A DNA stretch of 64,000 bases from Rubrivivax sp. (GCA_030680415.1 JAUXVE010000090.1:1-64000), one strand, 5' to 3'. Numbered from the stretch's first letter, positions 35,619-45,097 are shown. Numbers and translations: made by a program. The notes: a model not told the origin generated them from the sequence alone.

Positions 35619-37315
35619 GCCGCGGCGCGGATCGCGCTGAGCGTGGTGCGCGTGGTGCTGACGTCGGTGTCGAGCTTCAGGTGCAGCAGGGTCGGCACAC
35701 CGGCCCCGATGAAGCGCTGCAGCGCCGGTTCGAAGTCGGCCGTGCGGTCGATGAATTCGCCACGCCAGCCGAAAGCACGCGCGAAGGCGGCGAAGTCGGG
35801 GTTGAAGAGCTCGCTGCCGCTGACGCGACCGGGGTAATCGCGTTCCTGATGCATGCGGATGGTGCCGTAGCTGCCGTTGTCGACGACCACGCTGATGAGC
35901 TTCCGGGCGCCGTAGCCGGTGGCGGTGGCGAGCTCCTGGCCGGTCATCAGGAAGTCGCCGTCGCCAGCCACGTTGACGACCGTGCGCTCGCGGTGCAGCA
36001 GCGCCGCCGCCACCGCCGCCGGCAGCCCATAGCCCATGGCGCCGGAGGTCGGCGCCAGTTGCGTGCGGCCGTGGTGCTGCAACCCCGGATGGCAGCAGTA
36101 GCGATGCAGCCAGCCGCTGAAGTTGCCGGCGCCGTTGGTGTAGACGGTGTCCTCGGGCAGCAGGCGCTGCAGTGTCTTCACCACCACCGCCAGGTCCAGC
36201 GGCTCGACCGGCGGCGCCACGAGGTTGGCCTCGTAGTCGGCGTGCGCCGCCGCCGCATGCGCCGCCCACGATACCGTGGCGGGGGCAGCCAGCGTTTCCA
36301 GCGCCTTGGCGGCACAGGCCATGGACGCCTGCAGCAGCAGGTCGGCAGCGTAGACGCGGCCCAGTTCCTCGGCGCCGGCGTGGATGTGAACGAGCCTCTG
36401 CGCCGGCTGCGGTGCCTGCAGCAGCGTGTAGCCGCCGGTGGTCATCTCGCCCAGGCGCACGCCCAGGGCGATGACGAGGTCGGCGGCGCGGATGCGCGCT
36501 GCCAGCTTGGGGCTGATGCCGATGCCCACGTCGCCGGCGTACAGCTCGTGCCGGTTGTCGAAGGTGTCCTGGAAACGCCAGCCACAGGCCACCGGCAATT
36601 GCCAGTTCTCGGCAAAACGCTGCAGCGCGCTAGCGGCCTCGGCGTCCCAGCCCGAGCCGCCGGCGATGACGATCGGCCGCTGTGCCGCCGACAGCAGTGC
36701 CCGCAGGTCGCGCAGACCCCCCGGCGCCGGCCACGCGCGCACCGGTTCCACGCGTGGCAACACGGGTGCCGCGGTCAACTGCGTGAGCATGTCCTCGGGC
36801 AACACCAGCACCACCGGGCCGGGGCGGCCCTGCATCGCGGTGTGGAAGGCGCGCGCGATGTACTCGGGCAGGCGGTCGGCGTGCTGCACCTCGCCCACCC
36901 ACTTGGCCAGGCCCAGCGTGCCGGGGCCGAACATCTGCCGGTAGTCGAGCTCCTGGAAGGCCTCGCGGTCGCGCTGGTCGCTGGCCACCTGGCCGACGAA
37001 CAGGATCATCGGCGTGGAGTCCTGAAAGGCCGTGTGCACGCCGATGCTGGCGTTGGTGGCGCCGGGCCCGCGCGTCACGAAACAGATGCCGGGCCGCCCG
37101 CTCAGCTTGCCCTGTGCCTCGGCCATGAAGGCCGCGCCGCCTTCCTGCCGGCAGGCCACGAAGCGGATGCGTTCGCGGTGCTCGTGGAAGCCGTCGAGCA
37201 CGGCCAGGTAACTTTCACCCGGCACGCCGAAGCAGGTGTGCACGCCCTGGGCGACGAGGGCTTCCACCAGCGCGTGGCCGGCGGGGCGGGAGGGGGTGGT
37301 TTCAGGTGCGGACAT
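35606..37315 (-). CDS. acetolactate-synthase-like thiamine diphosphate enzyme
   Basis: A 569-residue three-domain ThDP enzyme. The N-terminal PYR domain has catalytic Glu (ACRQEGGAAF, E58) and RGPGATNASIGVHTAFQD; a central Rossmann-like domain follows; the C-terminal PP domain has the ThDP motif GDGDFLMTGQELATA...VVDNGSYGTIR. This layout fits acetolactate synthase large-subunit homologues and related oxo-acid decarboxylases. No regulatory small subunit is adjacent, so a catabolic role is more likely than branched-chain synthesis. It is divergent from a TetR gene that may regulate it. Confidence 0.8.
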   Translation of the reverse strand: MSAPETTPSRPAGHALVEALVAQGVHTCFGVPGESYLAVLDGFHEHRERIRFVACRQEGGAAFMAEAQGKLSGRPGICFVTRGPGATNASIGVHTAFQDSTPMILFVGQVASDQRDREAFQELDYRQMFGPGTLGLAKWVGEVQHADRLPEYIARAFHTAMQGRPGPVVLVLPEDMLTQLTAAPVLPRVEPVRAWPAPGGLRDLRALLSAAQRPIVIAGGSGWDAEAASALQRFAENWQLPVACGWRFQDTFDNRHELYAGDVGIGISPKLAARIRAADLVIALGVRLGEMTTGGYTLLQAPQPAQRLVHIHAGAEELGRVYAADLLLQASMACAAKALETLAAPATVSWAAHAAAAHADYEANLVAPPVEPLDLAVVVKTLQRLLPEDTVYTNGAGNFSGWLHRYCCHPGLQHHGRTQLAPTSGAMGYGLPAAVAAALLHRERTVVNVAGDGDFLMTGQELATATGYGARKLISVVVDNGSYGTIRMHQERDYPGRVSGSELFNPDFAAFARAFGWRGEFIDRTADFEPALQRFIGAGVPTLLHLKLDTDVSTTRTTLSAIRAAAQRA

Positions 37316-37528
37316 GCGCACACTGTAAGGGCTGATCGCGGCCCAGGGAACGCGCTGCTCCGACTCGGCCCGTGCTGCCGGGCGGCGGCCAGGCCCGCCC
37401 GTCGTGCCCGGCACGCCTACACTGCCGACGCCGCATGCAGCCCGCGCCGTGTCGGCCCGCGCCGGGCTCGCGTCCGGCATGGACTTGTCGCCGACCACGG
37501 ACCTGAAAAAACCAGCGCCTCACCCGCC

Positions 37529-38173
37529 ATGCCCCAGACGCCCGCCGCAGAGCCCCGCCCGCGCGACGCCGACCGCTCGCAGCGCGACATCCTCGATGCC
37601 GCCCTCGGCGAGTTCGCGGCGCACGGCCTGGGCGGCGCACGCATGGACCGCATCGCCGAACGCGCCGGCGTCAACAAGCGCCTCATCTACTACTACTTCG
37701 AGAACAAGGACAGCCTGTTCCTGGCCGTGCTCGAGCGTGCCTACGAAGGCATACGCGGCGAGGAGCAGGACTTGAACCTGACGCAGGTCGACCCGATCGA
37801 GGCCATCCGGCGCCTGATCTCGTTCACCTGGAACTACTACATCGCCCACCCCGAATTCCTGTCCCTGCTCAACAGCGAGAACCTGCACCGGGCGCGGCAC
37901 CTGAAACAGTCGGCCAAGGTGCGCAGCATGCACTCACCGCTGGTGCAGACCCTTGCCGGCGTGCTGGAGCGCGGCCACAAGGCCGGCCTGTTCCGGGCCG
38001 GCGTCGACCCGGTGCAGCTCTACATCTCGATCGCCGGGCTGTCGTACTTCTACCTCGGCAACTGCCATACGCTGTCGACGATCTTCGACCGCGACCTGCT
38101 CGGCGCCAAGGCGCAGGTCGAGCGGCTGTCACACATGAACGACCTCGTGCTGGGCTACCTGGTGCGCGACTGA
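37529..38173 (+). CDS. TetR/AcrR-family transcriptional regulator
   Basis: A 214-residue repressor: TetR HTH in residues 20-65 (ILDAALGEFAAHGLGGARMDRIAERAGVN, KRLIYYYFENKDSLF) and a helical C-terminal domain of the kind seen in AcrR/RutR-like proteins (LNSENLHRARHLKQS, YFYLGNCHTLSTIF). It lies between the divergent ThDP enzyme and the convergent ABC transporter genes. Ligand unknown; a role in the neighbouring catabolic regulon is possible. Confidence 0.88.
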   Translation: MPQTPAAEPRPRDADRSQRDILDAALGEFAAHGLGGARMDRIAERAGVNKRLIYYYFENKDSLFLAVLERAYEGIRGEEQDLNLTQVDPIEAIRRLISFTWNYYIAHPEFLSLLNSENLHRARHLKQSAKVRSMHSPLVQTLAGVLERGHKAGLFRAGVDPVQLYISIAGLSYFYLGNCHTLSTIFDRDLLGAKAQVERLSHMNDLVLGYLVRD

Positions 38174-38180
38174 GCGCGCC

Positions 38181-38999
38181 TCACTCCATGCCCAGCAGCC
38201 GGTAGATGCGCCGCGTGTAGACGCCGAACTGCTCCTGCGTCTTCATGTCCAGCGTGCGCGGGTGCGGCAGGTGGATCTCGAAGTTGTCGGCCATGCGCGC
38301 CGGGCCGGCAGTGAAGACGACGACGCGGGAGCCCAGGAAGACAGCCTCCGAGATGCCGTGCGTGACGAAGACGATGGTCTTGCCCGACTCCTTCCAGATG
38401 CGCAGCAACTCCAGGTTCATCTTCTCGCGCGTCAGCGCGTCCAGTGCGCCGAAGGGTTCGTCCATCAGCACCAGCTTGGGGTCGTGGATCAGCGCGCGTG
38501 CGATCGCCGCGCGCTGCTGCATGCCGCCGGACAGCTCGTATGGGTACTTGTCTTCGTAGCCGGTGAGGCCGACCAGCGCGAGCAGTTCGCGCGCACGCTC
38601 CTTGGCGGCCGCCATCGGCAGGCCCAGCAGCTCCGCCGGCAGCAGCACGTTGTCCAGGGTGCGGCGCCACTTCAGCAGCAGCGGCGCCTGGAACACCATG
38701 CCGACGTCGCGCGCCGGGTCGAAGGGGTGGCTGGCCGAGCCGATGCGCACGGTGCCCTGGTCGTGGCCGTGCAAACCGGCCAGGATCTTCAACAGCGTCG
38801 ACTTGCCACAGCCCGACGGACCGACGAGGGCCACCAGTTCGCCGGGCTGGACGTCGAAGGTCGCGTCCGAGATCGCCAGGTGCTCCTTGCGGCCGCTGCG
38901 GTAGACCTTGCTGACCCCCGCCAGGTGGATGAAGGGTTCCGCGGCCGCGCCGGCAGCGGATGCCGTCGCGGGTGGCATTTCGGTGGCCGGGGTGCTCAT
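38181..38999 (-). CDS. ABC transporter ATP-binding protein, SsuB/TauB type
   Basis: A 272-residue ATPase: Walker A GPSGCGKSTLL, Q-loop VFQAPLLL, signature LSGGMQQRAAIARAL, Walker B LVLMDEPFGALD, H-loop VTHGISEAVFL. It belongs to the nitrate/sulfonate/taurine/THI5-type importer group. The start MSTPATEMPP overlaps the permease stop (ATGA). The matching substrate-binding protein is encoded 2 kb away at 41028 on the opposite strand. Confidence 0.92.
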   Translation of the reverse strand: MSTPATEMPPATASAAGAAAEPFIHLAGVSKVYRSGRKEHLAISDATFDVQPGELVALVGPSGCGKSTLLKILAGLHGHDQGTVRIGSASHPFDPARDVGMVFQAPLLLKWRRTLDNVLLPAELLGLPMAAAKERARELLALVGLTGYEDKYPYELSGGMQQRAAIARALIHDPKLVLMDEPFGALDALTREKMNLELLRIWKESGKTIVFVTHGISEAVFLGSRVVVFTAGPARMADNFEIHLPHPRTLDMKTQEQFGVYTRRIYRLLGME

Positions 39000-39763
39000 G
39001 AGACGCGCGCGTCCTTGACGACGAAGAGGTGCTCGAGCAGCATGACGATGCCGTACAGGAGCATGCCGAGCAGGGTGATCAGGATCACCGCCATGAACAT
39101 GGCGGGCGTGTCCAGCGTCACCTGCACCTGCAGCATCAGGTAGCCCAGCCCGCGGTCGGAGCCGAGGAATTCGCCGACGATGGCGCCGGCCACGGCCAGG
39201 ATCGCGGCCACCTTCATGCCGGCGAAGACATACGGCAGCGCGCCCGGCAGCTGGATCTTGGTGAACAGCTGCCAGCGCGAGCCGCGCAGCGAGCGCACGA
39301 GGTCGAGCAACTCGGGTTCGATCTCGCGCAGCCCGCGTGCCGTCGTCAGCAGGATCGGGAACACCGCGATCGAGAACGCCATCATCGAGTTCGGGAACAC
39401 GCCGTACTTGAACCAGACGATGATCAGCGGCCCGAGCGCCACCTTCGGAATCATGTTCAGCGTGACGAGCAGCGGCAGCATCAGCGACTCGAGCGTCTTC
39501 GACCAGGTGAACAGCAGCGCCAGCAGCACGCCGACCACCAGCGCCAGCGTGTAACCGCCGAAGATTTCGGTGGCCGTGACCAGGGTGTTGGCCCACCAGC
39601 CGTAGTCCGAGACGAACAGGGCTGCCAGCGTGTCGGCCGGCGACGGCATCACGAACCGCGGCACGTCGCCCAGGCTCACGAAGAGGTACCACGCCAGCAG
39701 CAGCAGCAGGTGTGCGATCACGCCCAGCGTGTAGCGCCCGAGCTTGGAGTTCAGAAGGTCCAT
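38996..39763 (-). CDS. ABC transporter permease, SsuC/ThiX type
   Basis: A 255-residue permease with about six transmembrane helices and the cytoplasmic EAA-type loop (ARGLREIEPELLDLVRSLRGSRWQLFTKIQLPGALPYVFAGMK). It imports with the adjacent ATPase and, by family, the NMT1/THI5-like binding protein at 41028. It starts 16 bp after the DHDPS-family gene, so lyase, permease and ATPase form one operon from the 40.94-kb promoter. Confidence 0.9.
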   Translation of the reverse strand: MDLLNSKLGRYTLGVIAHLLLLLAWYLFVSLGDVPRFVMPSPADTLAALFVSDYGWWANTLVTATEIFGGYTLALVVGVLLALLFTWSKTLESLMLPLLVTLNMIPKVALGPLIIVWFKYGVFPNSMMAFSIAVFPILLTTARGLREIEPELLDLVRSLRGSRWQLFTKIQLPGALPYVFAGMKVAAILAVAGAIVGEFLGSDRGLGYLMLQVQVTLDTPAMFMAVILITLLGMLLYGIVMLLEHLFVVKDARVS

Positions 39764-39779
39764 GGGGTACGACGCGGTC

Positions 39780-40841
39780 TTAGGTCAGCCAGCGGCTCAG
39801 GTTCGCGGCGACGAAGGCATCGTCGCCGAGGTCGGCGTGTTCGCGGCAGACGCGGTCGATCTCTTCGGCCTGGCCCGGCGACAGCGTTTCGTCCGGATCC
39901 AGGCAGGTGATGCCTTGCAGCAGGCCTTGCCGGCGCAGCACCTCGTGGCAGCCGGGGATGCAGCCGGCGAAACCGTTGGCGGCGTCGAAGAAGGCGCTGT
40001 TGCAGTCGGTGACGCGCGAGTCCAGCGCCAGCAGCGCCGCGTCCACCGCGCCCGCTTGCACGGCACGGTGGATGCGCTCCAGCTGCGCCACGGCGTTGTG
40101 CGTCCATACGCTCCAGTGCCCGAGCAGGCCGCCGCGGATGCGCACCGTGACCTCCTCCGTGCCCTGGCGCACGGCGTACGGCACCAGCAGGTCGAGCACG
40201 ATGTGGTCGTCGTTGCCGGTGTACAGCGTCACACGCTCCTCGGCCCCCGCCGCAACCACGCCGCGCACCACGTCGAGCGTGCGGTAACGGTCGAACGGCG
40301 CCATCTTGATGGCGACGACGTTGTCGATGGCGGCGAAGCGCTGCCAGAAGGCCGCCGGCAGGTGGATGCCGCCGACGGCGCTCTGCAGGTAGAAGCCGAC
40401 CAGCGGCATGACCGCTGCGACGGCCTCGCAGTGCGCGACCAGTTCATCGACCGTTGCGCCCTTCATCGCCGCCAGCGACAGCATGCCGGCGTGGTAGCCG
40501 TGCGAGCGCGCCACGCGCGCTTCGGCACAGGCCTGTCCGGTGCGCCCGGCCAGGCCCGCGATCAGCACCAGCGGCCGCTGCGTCCAGGCACGTGCCGTGC
40601 GCGCGGCGAGCTCGAGAACCGGCTCGTAGAGGCCGGCCTCGCGGATGGCGAATTGCGTCGAGTGCACCCCCACCGCCAGACCGCCGGCACCGGCGTCGAT
40701 GTAGTAGCGCGTGAGTGCGCACTGGTGCCTGGCGTCGAGCCGGCGCGCGCCGTCCAGCGCCAGTGGATGCGCCGGGATCACGGTGCCCCGGCGCAGCAGC
40801 GCCAGCGTCTCGGCGGGCCATTCGGACCAGTGTGAAAACAT
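39780..40841 (-). CDS. dihydrodipicolinate synthase/N-acetylneuraminate lyase-family protein
   Basis: A 353-residue TIM-barrel lyase of the DapA superfamily. The Schiff-base lysine is in NVVAIKMAPFDRY and the conserved tyrosine in LVGFYLQSAVGG. It is longer than DapA (292) and lies with an importer, not lysine genes, so it is more likely an aldolase acting on an imported carbohydrate or 2-oxo acid. The start MFSHWSEWP was chosen over an upstream in-frame ATG (MPAHGAHPEFSP), which cannot be excluded. Confidence 0.75.
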   Translation of the reverse strand: MFSHWSEWPAETLALLRRGTVIPAHPLALDGARRLDARHQCALTRYYIDAGAGGLAVGVHSTQFAIREAGLYEPVLELAARTARAWTQRPLVLIAGLAGRTGQACAEARVARSHGYHAGMLSLAAMKGATVDELVAHCEAVAAVMPLVGFYLQSAVGGIHLPAAFWQRFAAIDNVVAIKMAPFDRYRTLDVVRGVVAAGAEERVTLYTGNDDHIVLDLLVPYAVRQGTEEVTVRIRGGLLGHWSVWTHNAVAQLERIHRAVQAGAVDAALLALDSRVTDCNSAFFDAANGFAGCIPGCHEVLRRQGLLQGITCLDPDETLSPGQAEEIDRVCREHADLGDDAFVAANLSRWLT

Positions 40842-40900
40842 AGGGGAAAACTCGGGATGGGCGCCGTGTGCAGGCATGGGGGAAAGCGACCCCGCTGTTC

Positions 40901-40906
40901 TATACT
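40901..40906 (+). promoter_or_regulatory. possible -10 element for the substrate-binding protein gene
   Basis: TATACT on the plus strand, upstream of the palindrome TCACC-AGCC-GGTGA (40918-40931). No good -35 is visible 17 bp upstream, so any activity may need an activator. Confidence 0.25.
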
Positions 40907-40917
40907 GGCTCGTCAAA

Positions 40918-40964
40918 TCACCAGCCGGTGAATTTACTGTAGCTGACCGGCGAAGGTCCGTCAA
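40918..40964 (-). promoter_or_regulatory. promoter and palindrome shared in design with the 45.1-kb promoters
   Basis: On the minus strand TTGACG (40964-40959), 17 bp, TACAGT (40941-40936), then AATTCACC and the palindrome TCACC-AGCC-GGTGA (40918-40931). It would drive the DHDPS-permease-ATPase operon. The same TTGACG-N17-TACAGT followed by ATTCACC occurs at 45154-45190, pointing to a common regulator that acts just downstream of the -10. Confidence 0.6.
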
Positions 40965-41027
40965 CGCGTTCGGCTCCGCGCCGCCGGAGCCGCACACTTC
41001 ATCCCCCTGCAGACTTCAGGAGACAGC

Positions 41028-42017
41028 ATGAACAAGCGACTGATACTCGGCGCCGCCGTCGCGGCCGTGTTCGCATCGGCTTCGGCGCACGCGCAGAAGT
41101 CGATCGACTTCGTCCTCAACTGGGTGCCGGGCGGCGACCACGCGCCCTACTACTACGCCAAGAAGCTGGGCTGGTACGCCAAGGAAGGCATCGAGCTCAA
41201 CATCGAGCCCGGCAAGGGTTCGGCGCTGGCGACGCAGCGCGTAGGCGCCGGCGCCAGCCCGCTCGGCCTGGCCGACATGGGCGGCGTGCTCGTCGCCAAG
41301 GGCAAGGGCGCCGACACGGTGGCGGTGTTCAACGTCTATGCCAACTCGCCGCAGGGCATGTACTGGCTGAAGAGCTCGGGCATCACCGGCGTGAAGGACT
41401 TCGTCGGCAAGAAGATCGGCAATCCCGCGGCCGACGGCGCGCGCGTGATGTGGCCGGCACTGGCCAAGGCCAACAAGATCGATCCGAAGTCGGTGACCTG
41501 GGTCAACATCGACGCCAACGCCAAGCTCGCGTCGCTGAAGGCCAAGTCGATCGACGTCACGACCTCGTTCTACAACATCCACCACATCTTCCAGCGTGAA
41601 CTGGGCGACGACATGGGTTTCCTGGCCTGGCGCGATGCCGGCCTGAACCCCTACGGCAACTCGATCATCGTCAACGCCAAGTTCCTGGAGGCCAACCGGC
41701 CGCTGGTCGATAGGTTCGTGAAGGTCACACAGCGCGCCTTTGCCGCCTGCGTGAAGGAGCCCAACCCCTGCGTGCAGGCGCTGATCGACGCCAACGGCGC
41801 GCTCAAGTTCGACAACGAGCTCACCAACTGGAGCCTGGTCGAGAAGCTGATGAGCGACAAGCACTCGCGCGAAGTGGCGCTGGGCATCCACGACGACGCG
41901 CGCATGGCGGCCGACTACGAGTTGGTGCGCGAGTTCATCGGGCTGGACAAGACTTTCGACGTCAAGACGACGTACACCAACGAGTTCCTCGACCGCTCGG
42001 TCAAGATGACCAAGTAG
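41028..42017 (+). CDS. ABC transporter substrate-binding protein, NMT1/THI5-like
   Basis: A 329-residue periplasmic protein with a signal peptide (MNKRLILGAAVAAVFASASAHA, cleavage likely AHA-QK) followed by the NMT1/THI5-like fold (IDFVLNWVPGGDHAPYYYAKKLGWYAKEGIEL). Family members bind thiamine precursors, riboflavin, sulfonates or aromatic acids, so the ligand is not predictable. It is divergent from the DHDPS-permease-ATPase operon and is the obvious partner of that transporter. It converges on the GNAT gene with only 22 bp between stop codons. Confidence 0.88.
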   Translation: MNKRLILGAAVAAVFASASAHAQKSIDFVLNWVPGGDHAPYYYAKKLGWYAKEGIELNIEPGKGSALATQRVGAGASPLGLADMGGVLVAKGKGADTVAVFNVYANSPQGMYWLKSSGITGVKDFVGKKIGNPAADGARVMWPALAKANKIDPKSVTWVNIDANAKLASLKAKSIDVTTSFYNIHHIFQRELGDDMGFLAWRDAGLNPYGNSIIVNAKFLEANRPLVDRFVKVTQRAFAACVKEPNPCVQALIDANGALKFDNELTNWSLVEKLMSDKHSREVALGIHDDARMAADYELVREFIGLDKTFDVKTTYTNEFLDRSVKMTK

Positions 42018-42025
42018 ACGCTGCC

Positions 42026-42063
42026 GCGGCCGGGTCCGGTCAACCCAGTTCCGGGCCGGCCGC
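42026..42063. terminator. bidirectional hairpin between convergent genes
   Basis: GCGGCCGG (42026-42033) pairs with CCGGCCGC (42056-42063) across a 22-nt loop. It spans the end of the binding-protein gene region and the GNAT stop codon. There is no U-tract. Confidence 0.35.
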
Positions 42064-43008
42064 CAGCATGATCGCGCCGGGTTCGCCCGGCGCTGTCGTT
42101 CGGCCATGCACCATGCGCGTGAACGAGCGCTGGAAGCCGAAACCCTGCTGCTGCAGCCAGGCCTGCAGGACATCTCGGCCGGCCAGCAGATCCACGTAGA
42201 CCGGCCCCGGCAGTGCCTGCAGTGCGTCGGCCACGAGGCCCAGTGCCGTGCTGGCGTCGTCGGCCAGCAGCGGGCCGATCTGGCTGGCCTCGCGGCCGTC
42301 GCGGCCGAGCACGAAACCCCGCAGGCGACCGCCCTCCTCCACCACGCGCGCCGCCTGCGGCAGGCGCTGCGCCAGCGCACGCAGCAAGGGCATGCGGCTG
42401 GCGCCGAAGGCCGGCACATCCAGCGCTTGGATGGCCGGCCAGTCGCTGTCTGCCAGCGCGCGCGTCGGTGGGGCCGCTGGGCGGCCTGCTGCCGGCGACA
42501 GGGTGGCGCGGGCTTCACGCCGCCAGCGGGCAAGGCCCCAGGTGTCGCGAAAACCCGCCTGCGCATAGACCGCGTGGCCGGCGGGCGTGGCGTCCAGGAT
42601 GGCCGCTCGGCCTTGCGCAGCCAGCGCGTCGAGCGCATGGCGCAGCAGCACGCTGGCATAGCCCCGGCGGCGAAACCCGGGCCGCACCAGCACCATGCTG
42701 ACCCAGGCGAAGTCGGCGCCGTAGGGCAGCACCACCGTCGATGCGGCCAGCGTCCGGTGGCCGTCGGCGCCGGGGGCCTGGATGCCCCAGCCCTGCCCGA
42801 GGCACAGCATCGTGCGCCAGTCGGCTTCGTTCTGGTTCCAGTGGGCCGACACCGACAGTGCCAGAGCGCCCGGCAGGTCGGCCGCCGTCAGCGCCTGGAC
42901 GACGGCAGGTGGATCCGGCTCGGCCGCCGCGCCGGCTGGCGCGTCGGCCTTCGCCAGGCTCTCGGGAGCCCGCAGCGGCGCCCCCGGTCCGCGCTCAGTA
43001 CTTGCCAT
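42040..43008 (-). CDS. GNAT-family N-acetyltransferase, double domain
   Basis: A 322-residue protein. The first GNAT domain (about residues 38-165) carries the acetyl-CoA loop VLVRPGFRRRGYASVLLRHALD. The second half (about 180-315) resembles the GNAT-like C-terminal domain (Acetyltransf_18, DUF1248) seen in such fusions. Substrate unknown. It overlaps the epimerase gene by 14 bases and is the last gene of the MetE-like/epimerase/GNAT operon, so it may modify a pathway intermediate. Confidence 0.8.
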   Translation of the reverse strand: MASTERGPGAPLRAPESLAKADAPAGAAAEPDPPAVVQALTAADLPGALALSVSAHWNQNEADWRTMLCLGQGWGIQAPGADGHRTLAASTVVLPYGADFAWVSMVLVRPGFRRRGYASVLLRHALDALAAQGRAAILDATPAGHAVYAQAGFRDTWGLARWRREARATLSPAAGRPAAPPTRALADSDWPAIQALDVPAFGASRMPLLRALAQRLPQAARVVEEGGRLRGFVLGRDGREASQIGPLLADDASTALGLVADALQALPGPVYVDLLAGRDVLQAWLQQQGFGFQRSFTRMVHGRTTAPGEPGAIMLAAGPELG

Positions 43009-44056
43009 CGCGGGTCGAGAAGTGCGTCGGTTTGCCCAGGCTCGGCCCGCCGCGCTGCACCCAGTCGGCGACCCAGTCGATCATGGTCTCGACCGGCACG
43101 CGTGGCAGCCCGAACAGCGCCTGCGCCTGCGTCGTGTCGAGGAGCCAGGCGGTGGACGCTTCCTGCCCGGTGATCACCGGCGTGCGGCCGAAGCGGCGGC
43201 CGAACTCGGCAGCCAGCCAGCGCACGGGGGTGTGCCGCGCTCCGGTGACGTTGATCGGCGTCGCCGGTGTCGTGCAATGCGCCAGCAGGCGCAGCGCCTG
43301 CTCGTTGGCGTCGCCCTGCCAGATGACATCGGCGTACCCCATCGTCACGTCCACCGGCCGGCCCGCGAACACGCTGCTGGCCACGTCGTGGAGCACGCCG
43401 TAGCGCATGTCGATGGCATAGGACAGCCGCAGCAGCCGCCCCGGCGTCCCCCAGCGCTGCGAGCCATGCTCGAACATGCGCTCGCGGCCGACGCAGGACC
43501 AGGCGTAATCGCCCGGCGGCGGCATCGCCGGCACCTGCTCGCCGGCCCCTGGGCCGTTCACCGGCACGAACGGGTAGACGCAGGCGGTGGAGAAAGCGAC
43601 GATGCGGAGCTCGCGGAAGGTCTCGGCCACCATCGCCGGCACGCCGACGTTCATCATCCAGGTCAGCGACGGGTTGTCCGCGGCGCCGAACTTGTGCCCG
43701 GCCATGAAGACCAGGTTGCGCACGCCGTCGGCCGCGTTGGGCAGGCGCCGCAGCGCGTCGCGGTCGAGCAGGTCGCAGGCGATGCACTCGACACCGTGGT
43801 GCTCCAGCGATGCGCGCAACGCCGGGTCGCTGAAACGCGCGACGCCGATGATGCGCCGGCCGGGCGCCGCGCGGCGCGCCATGCGCGCCAGCGTGGGCCC
43901 CATCTTGCCGCCCACGCCGAGCACCATGATGTCGCCGTCGACGCGCGCCAGATCGGCCACGAGCCCCGGCGTCGGCTCGCTCATGTAGGTCTCGAGGGCC
44001 TCGACGTCTTCGAATCGCCTGGGCAGCGGGGCCGTGGTGGCATCTCCCGTGCGCAT
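42995..44056 (-). CDS. NAD-dependent epimerase/dehydratase (short-chain dehydrogenase family)
   Basis: A 353-residue Rossmann enzyme. NAD-binding GVGGKMGPTLARMA begins near residue 45, after an N-terminal extension; the extended-SDR core follows (NLVFMAGHKFG, VVAFSTACVYPF-type stretch with Ser/Tyr of the active site). It is atypical in that the glycine motif is GxGGxxG and does not lie at the extreme N-terminus. The ATG at 44056 is used in preference to GTG 44059; both overlap the MetE-like stop. Confidence 0.75.
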   Translation of the reverse strand: MRTGDATTAPLPRRFEDVEALETYMSEPTPGLVADLARVDGDIMVLGVGGKMGPTLARMARRAAPGRRIIGVARFSDPALRASLEHHGVECIACDLLDRDALRRLPNAADGVRNLVFMAGHKFGAADNPSLTWMMNVGVPAMVAETFRELRIVAFSTACVYPFVPVNGPGAGEQVPAMPPPGDYAWSCVGRERMFEHGSQRWGTPGRLLRLSYAIDMRYGVLHDVASSVFAGRPVDVTMGYADVIWQGDANEQALRLLAHCTTPATPINVTGARHTPVRWLAAEFGRRFGRTPVITGQEASTAWLLDTTQAQALFGLPRVPVETMIDWVADWVQRGGPSLGKPTHFSTRDGKY

Positions 44057-45066
44057 CACGACGCGATGCCTTCGAAACGGTCGCGGCCCAGGCTCAAGGC
44101 CCGCATCTTGGCGTCGGCAATCGGGCGCTTGAGCATCCAGAAGCCGCAGTCGGGGTGGATGTACTTCACGCGCCCGGCGCCCAGCACCTGCTCGGCGCGT
44201 TCGATGGCACGCGCCACCTGGTCGGCGCTTTCAACGTCGGTGGCCTTGATGTCGACGACGCCGAGGCCGAAGCCGATCTCGGGCTTGAGGTCGCGGAAGG
44301 CCAGCAGTTCGTCCACCGGCCGGTGCGCGCATTCCAGCACCACGTGGTCGGCGTGCAGCGCATTGAGGTAGTTCATCAAGCGGTCCCAGGTGCCCTTCTG
44401 CACCGTTTGCCCGCCGTAATTGCCGAAGCACAGGTGCACCGCCGGCGTGCCCGCAACGGCGTCGAGCACGCGGTTCATCGCCGACGCCGCCCATTCCCAT
44501 TCCTCGGGGTGGCCGGGCAGGTTGGCTTCGTCGATCTGCACGACGTCGGCGTCGAGGTGCCGCACCTGAGCCGCCAGCGCGTCGGCGATCGCGTGCGCCA
44601 GTTCCGGCGTGTCGCTGTAATGCCTGTTGATCAGCGTCTTGGCCAGCATGTGCGGCCCGGTGACGGTGAACTTGAAGGTGCGGGTGGCCAGCGCCTTGGC
44701 GCGTGCGCAGGCCAGCGGCAGGTCCAGGCTGCCGTGGCCGATGGGGCCGATCACGGTGCCCGGCGGGCGGGTGCGGAACTTCATGCCGCTGCTGGAACGG
44801 TAGGCGATGAGGTCGTCGAACGAGAAGCGCTGCGTGATGCCGTCCATCGGCCGCACGAAGTACTCGATCATGCCGTTGGTTTCGGGGTGGTTGATGTCGA
44901 AGCGGTAGAGCTCGCCGTCGCAGACCACGTCGACGCCGGCCTGTTCCTGGGTGCCGATGACGACGCGCGTGGCGTCCATCAGCGCCTGCTCGGACGGGTT
45001 GGCAACGAGCCAGTCGGGGATCGGGTACGAGCCGACGACCGTGGTCCGGATCCTGGGCATGGGCAA
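44056..45066 (-). CDS. MetE C-terminal-like, cobalamin-independent methionine synthase family protein
   Basis: A 336-residue protein corresponding to the catalytic zinc half of MetE only. Zinc ligands are kept: His and Cys in VHLCFGNY, Glu in VVLECAHR, and the final Cys in IHPDCGFWML. Short MetE-like proteins outside methionine synthesis act as methyl or alkyl transferases, often in catabolic clusters. GGAG lies six bases before the chosen ATG. It heads the operon with the epimerase and GNAT genes and is divergent from the Gfo/Idh/MocA gene. Confidence 0.82.
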   Translation of the reverse strand: MPMPRIRTTVVGSYPIPDWLVANPSEQALMDATRVVIGTQEQAGVDVVCDGELYRFDINHPETNGMIEYFVRPMDGITQRFSFDDLIAYRSSSGMKFRTRPPGTVIGPIGHGSLDLPLACARAKALATRTFKFTVTGPHMLAKTLINRHYSDTPELAHAIADALAAQVRHLDADVVQIDEANLPGHPEEWEWAASAMNRVLDAVAGTPAVHLCFGNYGGQTVQKGTWDRLMNYLNALHADHVVLECAHRPVDELLAFRDLKPEIGFGLGVVDIKATDVESADQVARAIERAEQVLGAGRVKYIHPDCGFWMLKRPIADAKMRALSLGRDRFEGIAS

Positions 45067-45097
45067 CTCCGTCGTGTTAACTGATTAGTGATGAATC

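Noticed and set aside
35537-38173. An 878-residue fusion ending in the TetR regulator
   Set aside because: The upstream 660 codons are antisense to the ThDP-enzyme gene; the TetR domain begins normally at ATG 37529.
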